A DNA stretch of 64,000 nucleotides from NCBI GenBank assembly GCA_947646735.1, contig CANTFK010000991.1:186001-250000 (forward strand), given 5' to 3'. A program made the translations under genes and the position numbers. Below the pieces are notes generated by a model, which saw only the letters and a program-made list of their open reading frames with translations, was not told the DNA's origin and searched no databases. Each line of letters starts with the position of its first letter. Within the stretch, counting starts at the first letter, position 1. Shown here piece by piece: positions 1 to 9,432 of the stretch. The DNA comes from Peronospora farinosa (Eukaryota > Oomycota > Peronosporomycetes > Peronosporales > Peronosporaceae).

Positions 1-773
1 AAGAATGGCGTCAACCCTGTTGACGCGTGTACGGCGTTGTTGAGTGCGAACTCAGCGAGTGGTAAAAATGCACTCCAACTTGTAAATGAAGTAGCGTAAC
101 TCCGAAGAACATCTTCGAGGACCCGGTTCACGCGCTCGGTCTGCCCATCCATTTCCGGATGGGCCGCAGTCGACATCAGCAGTTTTGTCCCGAAGAGCTC
201 GAAAAGTGATGTCCAAAATGCGGACGTAAATCGCGGGTCACGGTCCGAAACACTGTTTTCTGGAAGGCCATGATGACGGAACACCGCGTCGATGAAGTGC
301 GCCGCGGTCTCTGCCGCGGTGACCTTAGCGTGGACAGGCACGAGATGTGTCATCTTGCTGAATCTGTCAACAAAGACCAAAGTGCCTGTTCGAGCTTGGC
401 TATCGGGAGCAAGCCCGAAGATAAAGTTCATCGAAACTGATCTCCAGGCCTCTGCTGCAATTGGCAACGATCGCAAGGGAGCCTGTGACGATGGAGATGG
501 CTTCACACGCTGGCATATTTCGCACGTTCGGATCCAGTTGCGTACCCACTTATACATGTGGGTCCAGAAGAAGTCTCGAGACACAGCCGCGAAAGTCTTT
601 TCGCGGCCTAAATGGCCGCCAGCAGGAGCATCGTGATACTCGTGAATGATTCTTGCACGCAAATCCATGTCATTGACAATTACCGTGCGATATGCATCGA
701 ATTGGTCGATGCTATACAGAAGCAAATCGCCATCTAAACTGTATCGATGAATATGATCGCGCTTGGTACGGGA
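1..773 (-). pseudogene. Integrase region of element A, open at window edge
   Basis: This frame is open from 773 down to base 1 and is in phase with the upstream RT/RNase H frame, separated only by a TAA at 774-776. Translation shows an HHCC zinc-binding domain (HEYHD, then CEICQ) followed by the retroviral-type core with SDRDPRF and DGQTERVNRV, which supply the second Asp and the Glu of the D,D,E triad. The first catalytic Asp, normally in a (S/L)MDF-type motif, reads Asn here (SMNF, near 430), so strand transfer should be lost. Integrase would insert the cDNA into nuclear DNA. The domain runs off the window. Confidence 0.85.
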
Positions 774-2102
774 TTATGCTCCCAGTGCAGCATCGCTGGG
801 AGCACGCAGATAGTCGATAATGTCTGCATAATCTGAGTCACCCTTGTACGCTGCGACGATCTCATCAAATAAACACGGCTCGGGTGTAACCCGAGTTAAG
901 TTCAGCGATACACACATTGCGCATCGGTCATCATCGTCCTCGTCATCAGTAGCCTGACGACTCAGAGCAGTCCGAGGATCATAGTCGGGACGTCTTGACA
1001 AGGCGTCAGCGAGAATATTAGTTCTGCCTGGCTGGTAATATATGACAAATTTGTACTCTGAAAAGAATGAGAGACATCGTGCCATCCGTTGGGACAGGTG
1101 TGGGCTCTTCATCGCTGTGCGCAGCGATGCATGATCGGTGTACAAAGCAAATGTACGTTCACCAAGGAGATGCACGCGAAACTTGATGAGTGCATAGCGC
1201 ATCGCTAATAACTCCTTGTCGTGAACCGGATAGTTCTTCTCAGCTGGCTTCATCTGTCGCGACTGGTAACTCACGACTCGTTCACGGCCCTCATCATTAA
1301 ATTGCATGAGAGCACAACCGATTGCAAAATCACTGGCGTCGCAAACCACGTGGAACGGCTTGGAGTCGTCTGGTAGGACCAGGACTGGCGCTGACGCCAG
1401 GCTCTTCTTTACTGCTTCGAAGGCTGCTTGGTGCTCGGGACGCCACAACCACGTGGCGTCTTTCTTCAAGAGTGACGACAAAGGCTGGATAGAACCAGCA
1501 TAATCCTTCGTATACTTATGCAAGTAATTAGCCATAACGAGCCACTGGCGCAGCTCCGTAGGGTTCTTGGGCGTGGGCCAAGAACAGATGGACGACACCT
1601 TCTCTGGATCAGCTCGAACTCCCGATTTACTCACATAGCAACCTAACACCAGAATCTCCGGTGCACAAAAGACACACTTCTTGAGATTCGCGTACAACTT
1701 GTTGTCCCGCATAACTTGAATAACTTTCTTCAGGTGTTGAAGGTGAACTTGGACATCGTTGAGGTTGCCCTCGGCGCGACTATGGACGAAGATATCGTCA
1801 AAATAACTTGGGGCAAAGTTCCGAAGGGGTCTCAACACTTGAAACACCATTCGATTGAAAGTGGCCGGAGCGTTCTTCAATCCTTGTGGCATAACCATCC
1901 ACTCCCATAACATGCCACTCGGGGTGCTCACCGCGGTGAGTGGGATATCGCTCGGGTGCATCAAAATCTGGTAAAAGCCATCGGTCAAGTCGATGGCACT
2001 GAAGATGACACTACCTGACATGGAATTCAGCACCATGTCCTTCCTGGGAATTGGCGTTTGCGCAGGAATAGTGGCATCATTCAACTTATTTTTCGCATGC
2101 AC
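774..2102 (-). pseudogene. Reverse transcriptase and RNase H of element A
   Basis: This segment holds most of the RT domain and the whole RNase H. Near the start are the [17 protein letters not shown] stretch, then SAIDLTDGFYQ (first catalytic Asp) and YFDDIFVHS (the YxDD box). RNase H shows [13 protein letters not shown] and TDHASLRTA, then the SRRPDY end of the connection. The true pol frame continues upstream in phase: a TGG codon for the expected Trp has become TAG near 2109-2111, which separates this part from 2109-4013. A second in-phase stop (774-776) separates it from the integrase. It would copy element RNA into DNA in cytoplasmic particles if intact. Confidence 0.9.
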
Positions 2103-2108
2103 TAAATT

Positions 2109-4013
2109 CTAGCCTCCCGTAGCCTTCTTCACGCAGAAGGTTGGACTCGAATGTGGAGAGATACTTTCACGCACATGACCCGTTTTGCGGCGGCCTTCGA
2201 AGAATGCGTCAATAGCTTCGACTTGATCTCGAGGCAACGGCCACTGCCGTGTCACACAATACTTCGACCCTGGCACGAGATCAATCTCGTGCCGAACACC
2301 GCGGTCCGCAGGAAGTTCAGCCGGGATCTTGTCCGGGAACACGTCTGCATACTCACGAGCAATGTCGTAGACAGGGTTACCAGAATCTCGCAGAGCCTCC
2401 CATGACTGTGATGCAAACCTTTCTTCACGCGCAGACTTCGGCTCAGCGCTTCGAGGACGCGCCATATGCTCCTCGTTTGCCACGGTAACCACCTCGTTGG
2501 TAATTAGACACACTTGTTCCACAGTGCCTCCCTTAAGGTCACGTAGTAAATGCTTCCAGGAAAGCCCTGGAAGGCTTGTAATGGAAGACGCATGACGAGG
2601 AGGACTCTCGACCTCGATATATTGGCGCCTTTGTGGACTCCCTTCCACGTACACGATAGCGTGGAAACATTCCAACGCTAAATTCTCGGTGCTGTTGTCC
2701 CCATCGTGCTTCGAGTCACTACTCGAAGCTGGCGAACCGCAGTCAGGTGATAAACCATCACCCTCTAGGCACTGGATGTCGTCATCCAAGATGCCGGAAA
2801 CACTGGACGGGAGTACCCCAAACTCGACCGTCGACACTTGATGCGGGAGCTCCTGCTCGGCCGCCGTAAACCCGTGTGGGAGCCCCTGCTCAACCACAGT
2901 ATGCTCAAGTGGGAACCTCGGTTCGACCACAGTGGGTGATGATGGGAACCCCGGCTCGACCATCATGCTCTCGCGTGGGGACTCCTGTCCGTCCACGTTG
3001 TACTCGTGTGGGAGACCCTGCTCGACCACAATATGCCCATGTGGGAACCTCGGTTCGACCACAGTGGGTGATGATGGGAACCCCGGTTCGACCATCATGC
3101 TCTCGCGTGGGGACTCCTGTCCGTCCACGTCACACTCGCTGGCGAGCTCTTGCTCGTCGTCACAATGCCCTTGTGGGAGCCCCTGCTCGACCACAATAGG
3201 TGCAGATGGGAACCCCGGTTCAACCATTGCATTCACTTGCGGGAACCCCTGTTCAACCGCATTAATGACGCGCGGGAACCCCTGTTCGACCGCGTCGTCC
3301 TCATCGTCCTCTTCGCTCTGTAGCGAGGAGTCACTGTCACTTGTGTCTCGAAGAACAGCACAAGCAGTACAGAGAGGGCCATTGCTCGCTCTGTGCACCG
3401 CCAACGTCGTGGATTCACGATCCACGAATGTGACGTTTGGCCAGTCACTTGGAGATACCAAGAGATGGGTAAACACTTCACTGACATCGAACTTGCGTCG
3501 ACGTCTCACTGATCTGGCTAACCAGTCGATCTGGGGCTTATAACGTGCCAACCATGGCATGCCCAGTATGCAATCGAATGCATAATTCATTGCGATCACC
3601 AAGAAATCATCATTACTGCGAAAGTCATCAAACGTATACGGCAACGACACTTCGCGCCGCGATACGCGGTGTGGTTTCCCGTCAGCTAACTTGACGACGA
3701 CTTGGCCAGGTCCCTCACGGACCTGAATGCTGGGAGGCAGCATCGACAAACAAGATTCACGAAAGAAATTGTTTGTTGCTCCTGAGTCCAAGAGTGCTCG
3801 CAGAGGTCGCCGGACGCCTGCGACATGTAAACTGACAATAATCAGACGTGAATCACCACTCGTAGTGGTGGCATTTAATCGTGCGCGTAGCGCAGGAGGA
3901 CTGGAAGGTTGGGCTGCCACCGGGGGACCCGGACCTCCGTTCCAACCAGTAGGGCGCCCTGCACCTACTGGTCCCGACCGTTTTTTGGACGTCGGCCGGT
4001 ACAGCATCCTCAT
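2109..4013 (-). pseudogene. Protease, repeat linker and RT start of element A
   Basis: The frame starts in a Pro/Gly-rich gag-pol junction (GAGRPTGW) and enters an aspartic protease with an intact active site, [10 protein letters not shown], and the second motif [11 protein letters not shown]. After the protease comes an acidic linker of about 250 residues with a tandem peptide repeat built on VEQGFP and VEPGFP. It ends in the RT N-terminus ([10 protein letters not shown] and [12 protein letters not shown]), where a TAG replaces the expected Trp codon. The gag zinc-knuckle frame overlaps the beginning in another phase, as in Gypsy elements that use frameshifting. The protease would cut Gag and Gag-Pol. 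Confidence 0.88.
2850..3310 (-). repeat. In-frame tandem repeat in the PR-RT linker of element A
   Basis: Peptide units of about 13-14 residues with the core V(E)xGFP or VEQGLP recur about ten times, and a higher-order block ([16 protein letters not shown]) occurs twice. The unit is about 40-45 bp. The repeat keeps the pol reading frame throughout. Open frames on the plus strand here are shadows of the repeat. Confidence 0.8.
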
Positions 4014-4372
4014 GATGGGCGTCCACTACTTGCACCGATATTGGGGCTGGCGCACGGCACTCTGCCGCGCGATGTCCTGGCTTGCGACAACGAAAGCAAA
4101 CCATTTGACGCCCTTTGCGAGCGTCACCTTTATAGGAAATGACACGTCGTCGGTCACCCGACGACTCAATCACGTTGATATCCATAGGTTCTGGGCCAGA
4201 AGGCCGGGGAACGCTGACGACCGAGGGTTTGGCATAGGCCTTTGTGACCCTAAAGGCTTCACGGAGTGCGATGGCGAATGCCTCCTCCAATGTGGCAGGC
4301 TCGGCGCGCTCCAGCGATAAGCGGGTCTGCCCCTCACGCATACCATCCACAAAGACAGTACATGTCCATGGG
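3853..4372 (-). pseudogene. Gag C-terminal part with zinc knuckle, element A
   Basis: This frame contains the end of the capsid-like region (EEAFAIALREAFRV) and a CCHC zinc knuckle, CFRCRKPGHRAAEC, in a basic context typical of nucleocapsid. It ends in the junction peptide CRAPYW before the protease frame takes over. It is in a different phase from the upstream gag frame (4334-5002), and both read well up to about 4370, so one indel there has broken gag. The knuckle would bind element RNA during packaging. Confidence 0.8.
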
Positions 4373-5002
4373 GTGCGTGATAATACACGACGCCAGATGC
4401 CTAGCCATCTGTACGTAGTCGCGCATCGCCATTTTACCCTGTCGCATCGACAGGAATCTTGATCGCACCAGTTTCTCCTCTTGTGGTGGCTCGAAGGCAA
4501 GACGGAGATCGTCCTGGATGGTATCCAAGGTGGGAAATGCATGCTCGTCCACAACGACTTTACCAAGGTCCCACACCTTGGCCTTTCCGTTGAGGTGGGA
4601 AAGAAGAAAGTTGACCTTCGCCTGGGGAGCCTCAAGAAGTATCGAGGCGATGGCGATATCAACTTCTCGGAACCACCGATTCAGCGAAAACCGGTCCTTA
4701 CCTTCTCCAGAGTAGGAGGAGGTTTCCATCTTCACGGCCTCATTACGTGAAGGGCGCGAGGGAGTTAAGCCTCGCCGGTTGGATTCGGCGAGCTCGCGTG
4801 CCATAAACTCATGTATGGCGAGACGTTGCGCGTCAGGGGTCGCTGATCTCATCAACGACGCGACGAATGCCTCTCCCGATATCGCCGCGAGTCGAATAAG
4901 GGCATCCCACTCAACACCAGTAAGATGGGGGAAGGTCGCTTGCTCCAGAAATAAATCTGGAGCGCCAAAGTACGACGATTCGCTCATCCCAAACTCGGGC
5001 AT
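4334..5002 (-). pseudogene. Gag N-terminal and capsid part, element A
   Basis: A 222-codon frame begins 27 bases after the LTR edge. It contains a retrotransposon Gag capsid-like section ([51 protein letters not shown]), a pattern shared with the gag genes of elements B, C and D in this window. Gag would form the particle shell. The last ten or so residues are out of phase with the zinc-knuckle frame and should be read as the result of an indel near 4370. Confidence 0.82.
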
Positions 5003-5017
5003 AGGAAGGACTACAAA

Positions 5018-5026
5018 GTGCTACCA
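5018..5026 (-). promoter_or_regulatory. Primer-binding site of element A
   Basis: On the minus strand TGGTAGCAC follows the LTR end after two bases. The same nine bases follow the 5' LTR in D, D2 and C. The first eight match the complement of the 3' end of eukaryotic initiator tRNA-Met, so that tRNA is the likely primer (inference). Confidence 0.6.
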
Positions 5027-5028
5027 GG

Positions 5029-5370
5029 TATAACGGGGCTAGAACGTACCGTCACTAGCTTACACGCGCGCTTGAGGAAGACTCAAGCCCGAGTATTAGG
5101 TATTAAGTAAATGTAACTCTGGTTTTTATTTTGGTTTTAATTCGTACTAATTACGAGGATTTTAGTCGTAATAAATACGACAGTGTTCCCGCCTTTCGGG
5201 AACCACACAATTTCAGGTTGATTTATCATTGGTCGATATTGGGGACTTTAGGCCCAATAATAAACCAATAATAAATTACCACGCTGTGCCCGCTATTCGG
5301 GCCCAGCACTTGCCTACATATGTAATTGTTTATTTGTGTTAATACTATATGTGTAATGTAGCCCATTACA
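5029..5370 (-). repeat. 5' LTR of element A
   Basis: On the minus strand it starts TGTAATG and ends CCCCGTTATA (expected CGTTACA). The edges are fixed by comparison with the solo copy at 24418-24742, and by the abrupt switch at 5371 to B-type gag sequence. It is about 342 bp. Confidence 0.85.
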
Positions 5371-5993
5371 CGCTGCCTGGTCGTGGGCCTGCCAGAGCAT
5401 CGTTACCTCATAACGCATGAAGGCCTCAAGGCGAGCATTCAGAACCTCCGGGCCTTGAGCCAAAAGAGCCAAGATTTGATCGATACCAAAGAACGCAGAT
5501 AGTTTATCTAATGCGAGTGGTTGCGCCTCAAAGAGGTTATTTTGAATCTCCATCTTCACAAAGAGTCATTCTTAAAGAATCAGACGTAGAATTGACTCTG
5601 GGTGCTATTGAGTATAGGGAAGCTCGCAGCCGTAAAAATGATGAAGACTTTTAGGCTGAAAGCCTCTTAGTTCTAGAGAACTAAATAGAGTTGAGGCTAA
5701 AAGCCACTTAGTTCTAAAGAACTAATTAAACGACTTAAAGTCATCCTGTTCTAAGGAACGAGGAGGGACTTTTAGTCTGCAAGCAATAAGCTTAAGATTC
5801 AGAGAACCAACACACAGAGTGCAAGAGCAAGCTAGAAGCTTAAGGTTCAGAGAACCAACGCACGAAGTGCACAAGAGAACAAGTCAGAACGACTTGCGAT
5901 CTTAAACTCAAAATGAGAACTGATTTTATTTATGCATTAGGATTTTATGAAAAGTCCTACTCGAAGTGCCCTACACTAGATTAATTACTATAA
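5371..5993 (-). mobile_element. Remnant B': gag start and 3' part of a B-family 5' LTR
   Basis: Inverted copy of the region found at 25118-25745 in element B. It holds the first 60 or so gag codons (start ATG at 5551-5553, residues MEIQNNLFEAQ, identical in style to element B) and the 3' 381 bp of its 5' LTR (5613-5993). Element A cuts the gag at 5371 and the Helitron array cuts the LTR at 5993/5994. The missing LTR start lies at 24112-24362; together they make about 632 bp, against 634 bp for the 5' LTR of B. Confidence 0.88.
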
Positions 5994-7343
5994 TCTATAT
6001 AATAATACTTTACTGTCCGTCTGTCCGTCCGTCTGTCCGTTTGATCCTTTTCCGGCATTCGGATTGGCTACTTTTGCATTAATCGCTAATTTTGGATTGG
6101 CTGATTGTGCATTTTTGGCTCATTTTCCATTGGCAGAGTTTGCCTTTTTGTATCGATAATTACATGTGCGAATAATTACATGTGCGATTTCCATATCAGA
6201 GTGTCCATATGTCGGCTTCTATCTATAAACACTGATATACGAAACGATTGCACACATACGTGTTCATATTTGATATAAACACAGCTTATTTATAAATATA
6301 AGATGAGACATGCTTTATAATCGTTTTAATTTATGGGCTCAGTGCTTTATTAATACACTAGAAAGGTGGCAAAAGCAAGCGTTTTCATCAGGTTGTATTA
6401 AATTGCTTACAATAAGTGATGTGACCCATATGTGTTGTATTTGCATTTTGTATAGATTGTTACGTAAGCAGAATTCATAATTTGATTTAGTCCATCCCTG
6501 GGTGTCCACATCACGTGCTTCTATCTATAAATTGAATATACGAAACGATGGCACACATAAATGTTCATATGTATCATTACATATTGCAATATCAAACATA
6601 GATTTTTTAGGAGAGTAGATGAGACACATACTTTCACTTCGTTTTTCAAACATGGGCTCCGTGCTCATATAATACACTAAATAGTGGCAAAAGCAAGCGT
6701 AGTGATCAGGTTCAAGTGGATGCAGTTACAATAAAGCAAATCGAGTCAAATGTAATGCATCATACATATTCATTTACCTGAGTCAACCGTATATTCTAAA
6801 TTACGGAACGATGGATTTACATTTACATTTATATTCATCAATTTATCTATTGAACCGGATATATAGAAGTAATATATATGGGTACGAAGATCAAAAAAAC
6901 TTTGCTTACTGTGTCCGTCAAAACGACGGATACACATTGATCTGCGAAACGACAGGTATACATTGGCCGGCGTCGACGCGTACACATTGACTTTTTTACA
7001 TATTGACCATAAAATAAATTAATTTACCTTAGTAAAACCGGATATATAATAAGGTAAAATGGTGGGCCAATATGCTATCAGCGTAAAAATTGCGCACCCA
7101 TATGTCAGAACGACGGATTAACATCCTAGACCTTAGTATCAAAAAGCTGCATATAGGTTGAAAGTAGCATGGAAAAAGCTGATTGACACACCAACATTCG
7201 GTCCTTTCCATTTATTATGTTAAAATTTATGGTCCGCTCGGACCTTATCGTCGCAACGTCAGATGAACACAACTACTTATTTGCAATAACGCAAGTAGAT
7301 TTCCATCACTTATATATTCAATTAGTAATATGTATCAGGTATA
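5994..7343 (+). mobile_element. Non-autonomous Helitron H1, 5' part
   Basis: Starts TCTATATAATAATAC directly after an A, the 5'-TC start expected of a Helitron inserted at A|T. A short CCGT-rich tandem (GTCCGTCTGTCCGTCC) follows at about 6008. The body is AT-rich, has no coding capacity and carries recurrent hairpin motifs of the type (C)CGTCGGAACGACGG. It is interrupted at 7343/7344 by element D and continues at 15448. No Rep/helicase is encoded, so movement would depend on another element. Confidence 0.75.
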
Positions 7344-7941
7344 TGTAGACGGGCACTTCTATGAAGTTGCCTCGTACTACGAGCACACACCTTATGCACA
7401 AGCGAGGAAGCGGTTATACCGTCTTACCTTCGCGTGCGAGGGTGGTTGGGAGGTTGGTCGACTGCTTAAGCAGTCGTACCACCAGTTGCCTCTCGCTTAA
7501 GCGAGAGTGCAACGAACTTCTTAACAAGAAGGCACCGACGTCACGTAGAAGCTTTTCAGCTTCTCGTGCGTGGTGCTTCGGTTTAAGGAAATTCAAGACT
7601 GAGCTATATTTAATTAATTATAACTAAATATATGTTTTAACTACTGATTGGCTATATAGGTATATAGATCGGATACGCGACTCTTTAGAAGCGTATCCTG
7701 TCGCATGATCTTAAATCTAGATTTAAGATCGCAACTGACGTCCTTCTGAGACGTCGCGATGCCTAGCTTCAACTAGCGTCATCCCTTCTCATGTGAATCC
7801 ATCAATGGATATCACATTCACGAGGGTGGATCACATTTGTGTATCGCACCCAAGTGACTGGTCAAAAGTAATCATGGATACTTTTAGACCAAACATTAAG
7901 TATATTACTTAATGTTTACGTGTAACTAGTACCCTGTTACA
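7344..7941 (-). repeat. 3' LTR of element D
   Basis: 598 bp, TGTAACAG...TCTACA on the minus strand. It resembles the 5' LTR closely but has 30 extra bases (7354-7383) near its U5 end. It is rich in short palindromes, for example around 7700-7760. Confidence 0.92.
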
Positions 7942-7958
7942 CCATCCCCCGTTTTAGA
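7942..7958 (-). promoter_or_regulatory. Polypurine tract of element D
   Basis: Minus-strand AAAACGGGGGATGG lies directly before the 3' LTR, where plus-strand DNA synthesis is primed in LTR retrotransposons. The same tract lies before the D2 3' LTR at 52089-52102. Confidence 0.7.
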
Positions 7959-7961
7959 ACG

Positions 7962-9335
7962 ATGTTTACATTTTGTAAAACATCGCCTAAGAGACAGAGA
8001 GACTGGCGAGCCGTTTATAAACGCGCCGCTTTAGTCTGCTCAGTACTCATGCCACCGAAACGTGGTAAGGCTGATGGGTCGCCTGCAAAGGCACCCATGC
8101 AGCCCAGCACTAAGCGCACGCGCCGCGATTTATCGCAGCCGTCGCAAAGTGCGTCAGGCACTGGAGTGGATCTTCCATCTCACGATAATGTGGATGAAGA
8201 TTTATTTCTCATTGTAGATTACAATGAGAGTACGCCATTGCCATTACCCCAAAGTGGAGATGAGCAAAGCGCATTGATGAGACATATGTCCCCATCGTTC
8301 GAGGCACCCGTCCTTGAGGGAGCGTCTATGCTTCCTACAAGCGAAGGTAACGCCTCGTCGCCTGCGCCTACGAGCGCAGCGACTAAGACTGAGCACGCTA
8401 CTTCGAAAGGAGTAGTCGCGACTCAGTCAGATGTGACTCTTCAAGCTGATGTCTTGACAATTCATAATGGAGAGTCAGACTTAGGTGAGTGTGAGCTTAA
8501 AGCTCCACCAAGTACACCTTCGGCCTCACTAGCCCGCCGTCGCGAGGGCGGCTACGTGAGTGGTGGCTTGCCACCAATGCCACCTCCATCTGAGTGGATG
8601 CACTCAGATGGGTCTAGCGCATCGCTTTTGCAGCGTGCCACTATAGACGCTCATAGATTCTATAGCGTCTTTCATTTGTGGAAAAAGCAGGGCAAAGCAC
8701 TTGGTCGTGCTTTCCCAATTCCAGTCGTGCTGCGTTCTAACGAAACAGCCGACGACTATGAAGCTGAACTTCGGCGCCGTGTTACCTTGCATGAAGATGC
8801 AACGAAACAGCGGTCGCAGCGAATCAGCTTCGCCATGAAGCGTGCGCATGAAATTATGGGCGGTAAACGACCCCCAATTAATTCTCGCCACGCTTCTTCT
8901 GCTAGTCCTTCCGGACCTAGCAGAAAGAAGACAGCTGGTGCTGCTTCACATAAGCAGCCACCAGCCCAGGCACGTCAACGCGCAAAGCGTCCACAGGCTC
9001 CCACGAGTCAAAGCTCGTTGGGTAACCCTTCCATTGGACAAGGATTTGGAGCTTTCGCTTCACAAACCGGTGGGCCAACAGCCTTCCAACAAGGAAGCGC
9101 GTATTCCCTTCCGTGTCCACCAACACAGGTGGCGCCCGATAGGAGTGGCGATTACGCCCACCTACTCGCGGCTGCCTACCCTGCTGCTATTCAGTCGCAG
9201 GCTGAGTTCGCTGCGCTGAAGAGGCAGGTGACAGATCTCGAGAGTCACGTCTCGCAACTGAACTCGGATCTGCGCGATGTGAGGACGAGGGAACGTCAGG
9301 GGTATGACCGCCTGAAGACCCGTTTGGACATCTAA
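7962..9335 (+). CDS. Antisense accessory ORF of element D (aORF-D), intact
   Basis: An uninterrupted 457-residue frame on the strand opposite to gag-pol, with its ATG 20 bases inside the 3' LTR edge. Its function is not recognised. The N-terminus is basic (SPKRQRDW and PPKRGK, possibly nuclear-targeting) and is followed by a Ser/Thr/Pro-rich acidic section. Next comes a conserved-looking helical part around residues 225-300 (DAHRFYSVFHLWKKQ, DDYEAELRRRVTLHED, FAMKRAHEIMGGKRP), then a Ser/Gln/Pro-rich stretch. The last 45 residues or so look like a coiled coil (QAEFAALKRQVTDLESHV). Positions 8917-9335 overlap the chromodomain code on the minus strand. D2, E and B carry counterparts in the same place. 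Transcription might start in the LTR reading inwards (inference). Confidence 0.65.
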   Translation: MFTFCKTSPKRQRDWRAVYKRAALVCSVLMPPKRGKADGSPAKAPMQPSTKRTRRDLSQPSQSASGTGVDLPSHDNVDEDLFLIVDYNESTPLPLPQSGDEQSALMRHMSPSFEAPVLEGASMLPTSEGNASSPAPTSAATKTEHATSKGVVATQSDVTLQADVLTIHNGESDLGECELKAPPSTPSASLARRREGGYVSGGLPPMPPPSEWMHSDGSSASLLQRATIDAHRFYSVFHLWKKQGKALGRAFPIPVVLRSNETADDYEAELRRRVTLHEDATKQRSQRISFAMKRAHEIMGGKRPPINSRHASSASPSGPSRKKTAGAASHKQPPAQARQRAKRPQAPTSQSSLGNPSIGQGFGAFASQTGGPTAFQQGSAYSLPCPPTQVAPDRSGDYAHLLAAAYPAAIQSQAEFAALKRQVTDLESHVSQLNSDLRDVRTRERQGYDRLKTRLDI

Positions 9336-9432
9336 GAGCGACTGGTGATGAGAGACCCGCGTCAAGTGCGTAGTCCTCCTCGATCACCGAGTCCTCTATC
9401 GCCTCGTTCATATACGGGGAGCCTCTCGGCAT
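8917..9432 (-). pseudogene. Chromodomain tail of the element D polyprotein
   Basis: After a frameshift at about 9408-9432 the minus strand encodes a Ser/Pro-rich spacer and then a chromodomain (FLVGRLLAHRFVKRKLQILVQWKGYP, then DSWEPVDAL) ending at 8917. Chromodomains at the integrase C-terminus steer insertion to marked chromatin in chromoviruses. A TAG at about 9187-9189 interrupts the spacer; D2 has CAG at that place. All of 8917-9335 is also coding on the other strand. Confidence 0.8.

Larger units (their letters stand above)
1..5370 (-). mobile_element. Ty3/Gypsy retrotransposon, family A (3' end outside window)
   Basis: A minus-strand Ty3/Gypsy element reading from its 5' LTR (5029-5370) through gag, protease, reverse transcriptase, RNase H and integrase to the left window edge. 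The order PR-RT-RH-IN is the Ty3/Gypsy order. The primer-binding site is at 5018-5026. Two in-frame stops and a gag frameshift make this copy defective. It lies inside the gag of an older B-family remnant (B'), which resumes at 5371. The expected 5-bp target duplication is CGCTG at 5371-5375; its partner would be outside the window. Confidence 0.9.

Noticed and set aside
2876..3543. Plus-strand frames of 107 and 203 codons opposite the A protease linker, as another antisense gene
   Set aside because: They mirror the tandem repeat, lie inside pol rather than between pol and the 3' LTR, and show only repeat-derived composition.
8842..9219. 125-codon plus-strand frame overlapping the D antisense ORF
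   Set aside because: It is a shadow in another phase of the longer 457-codon frame, with no independent support.
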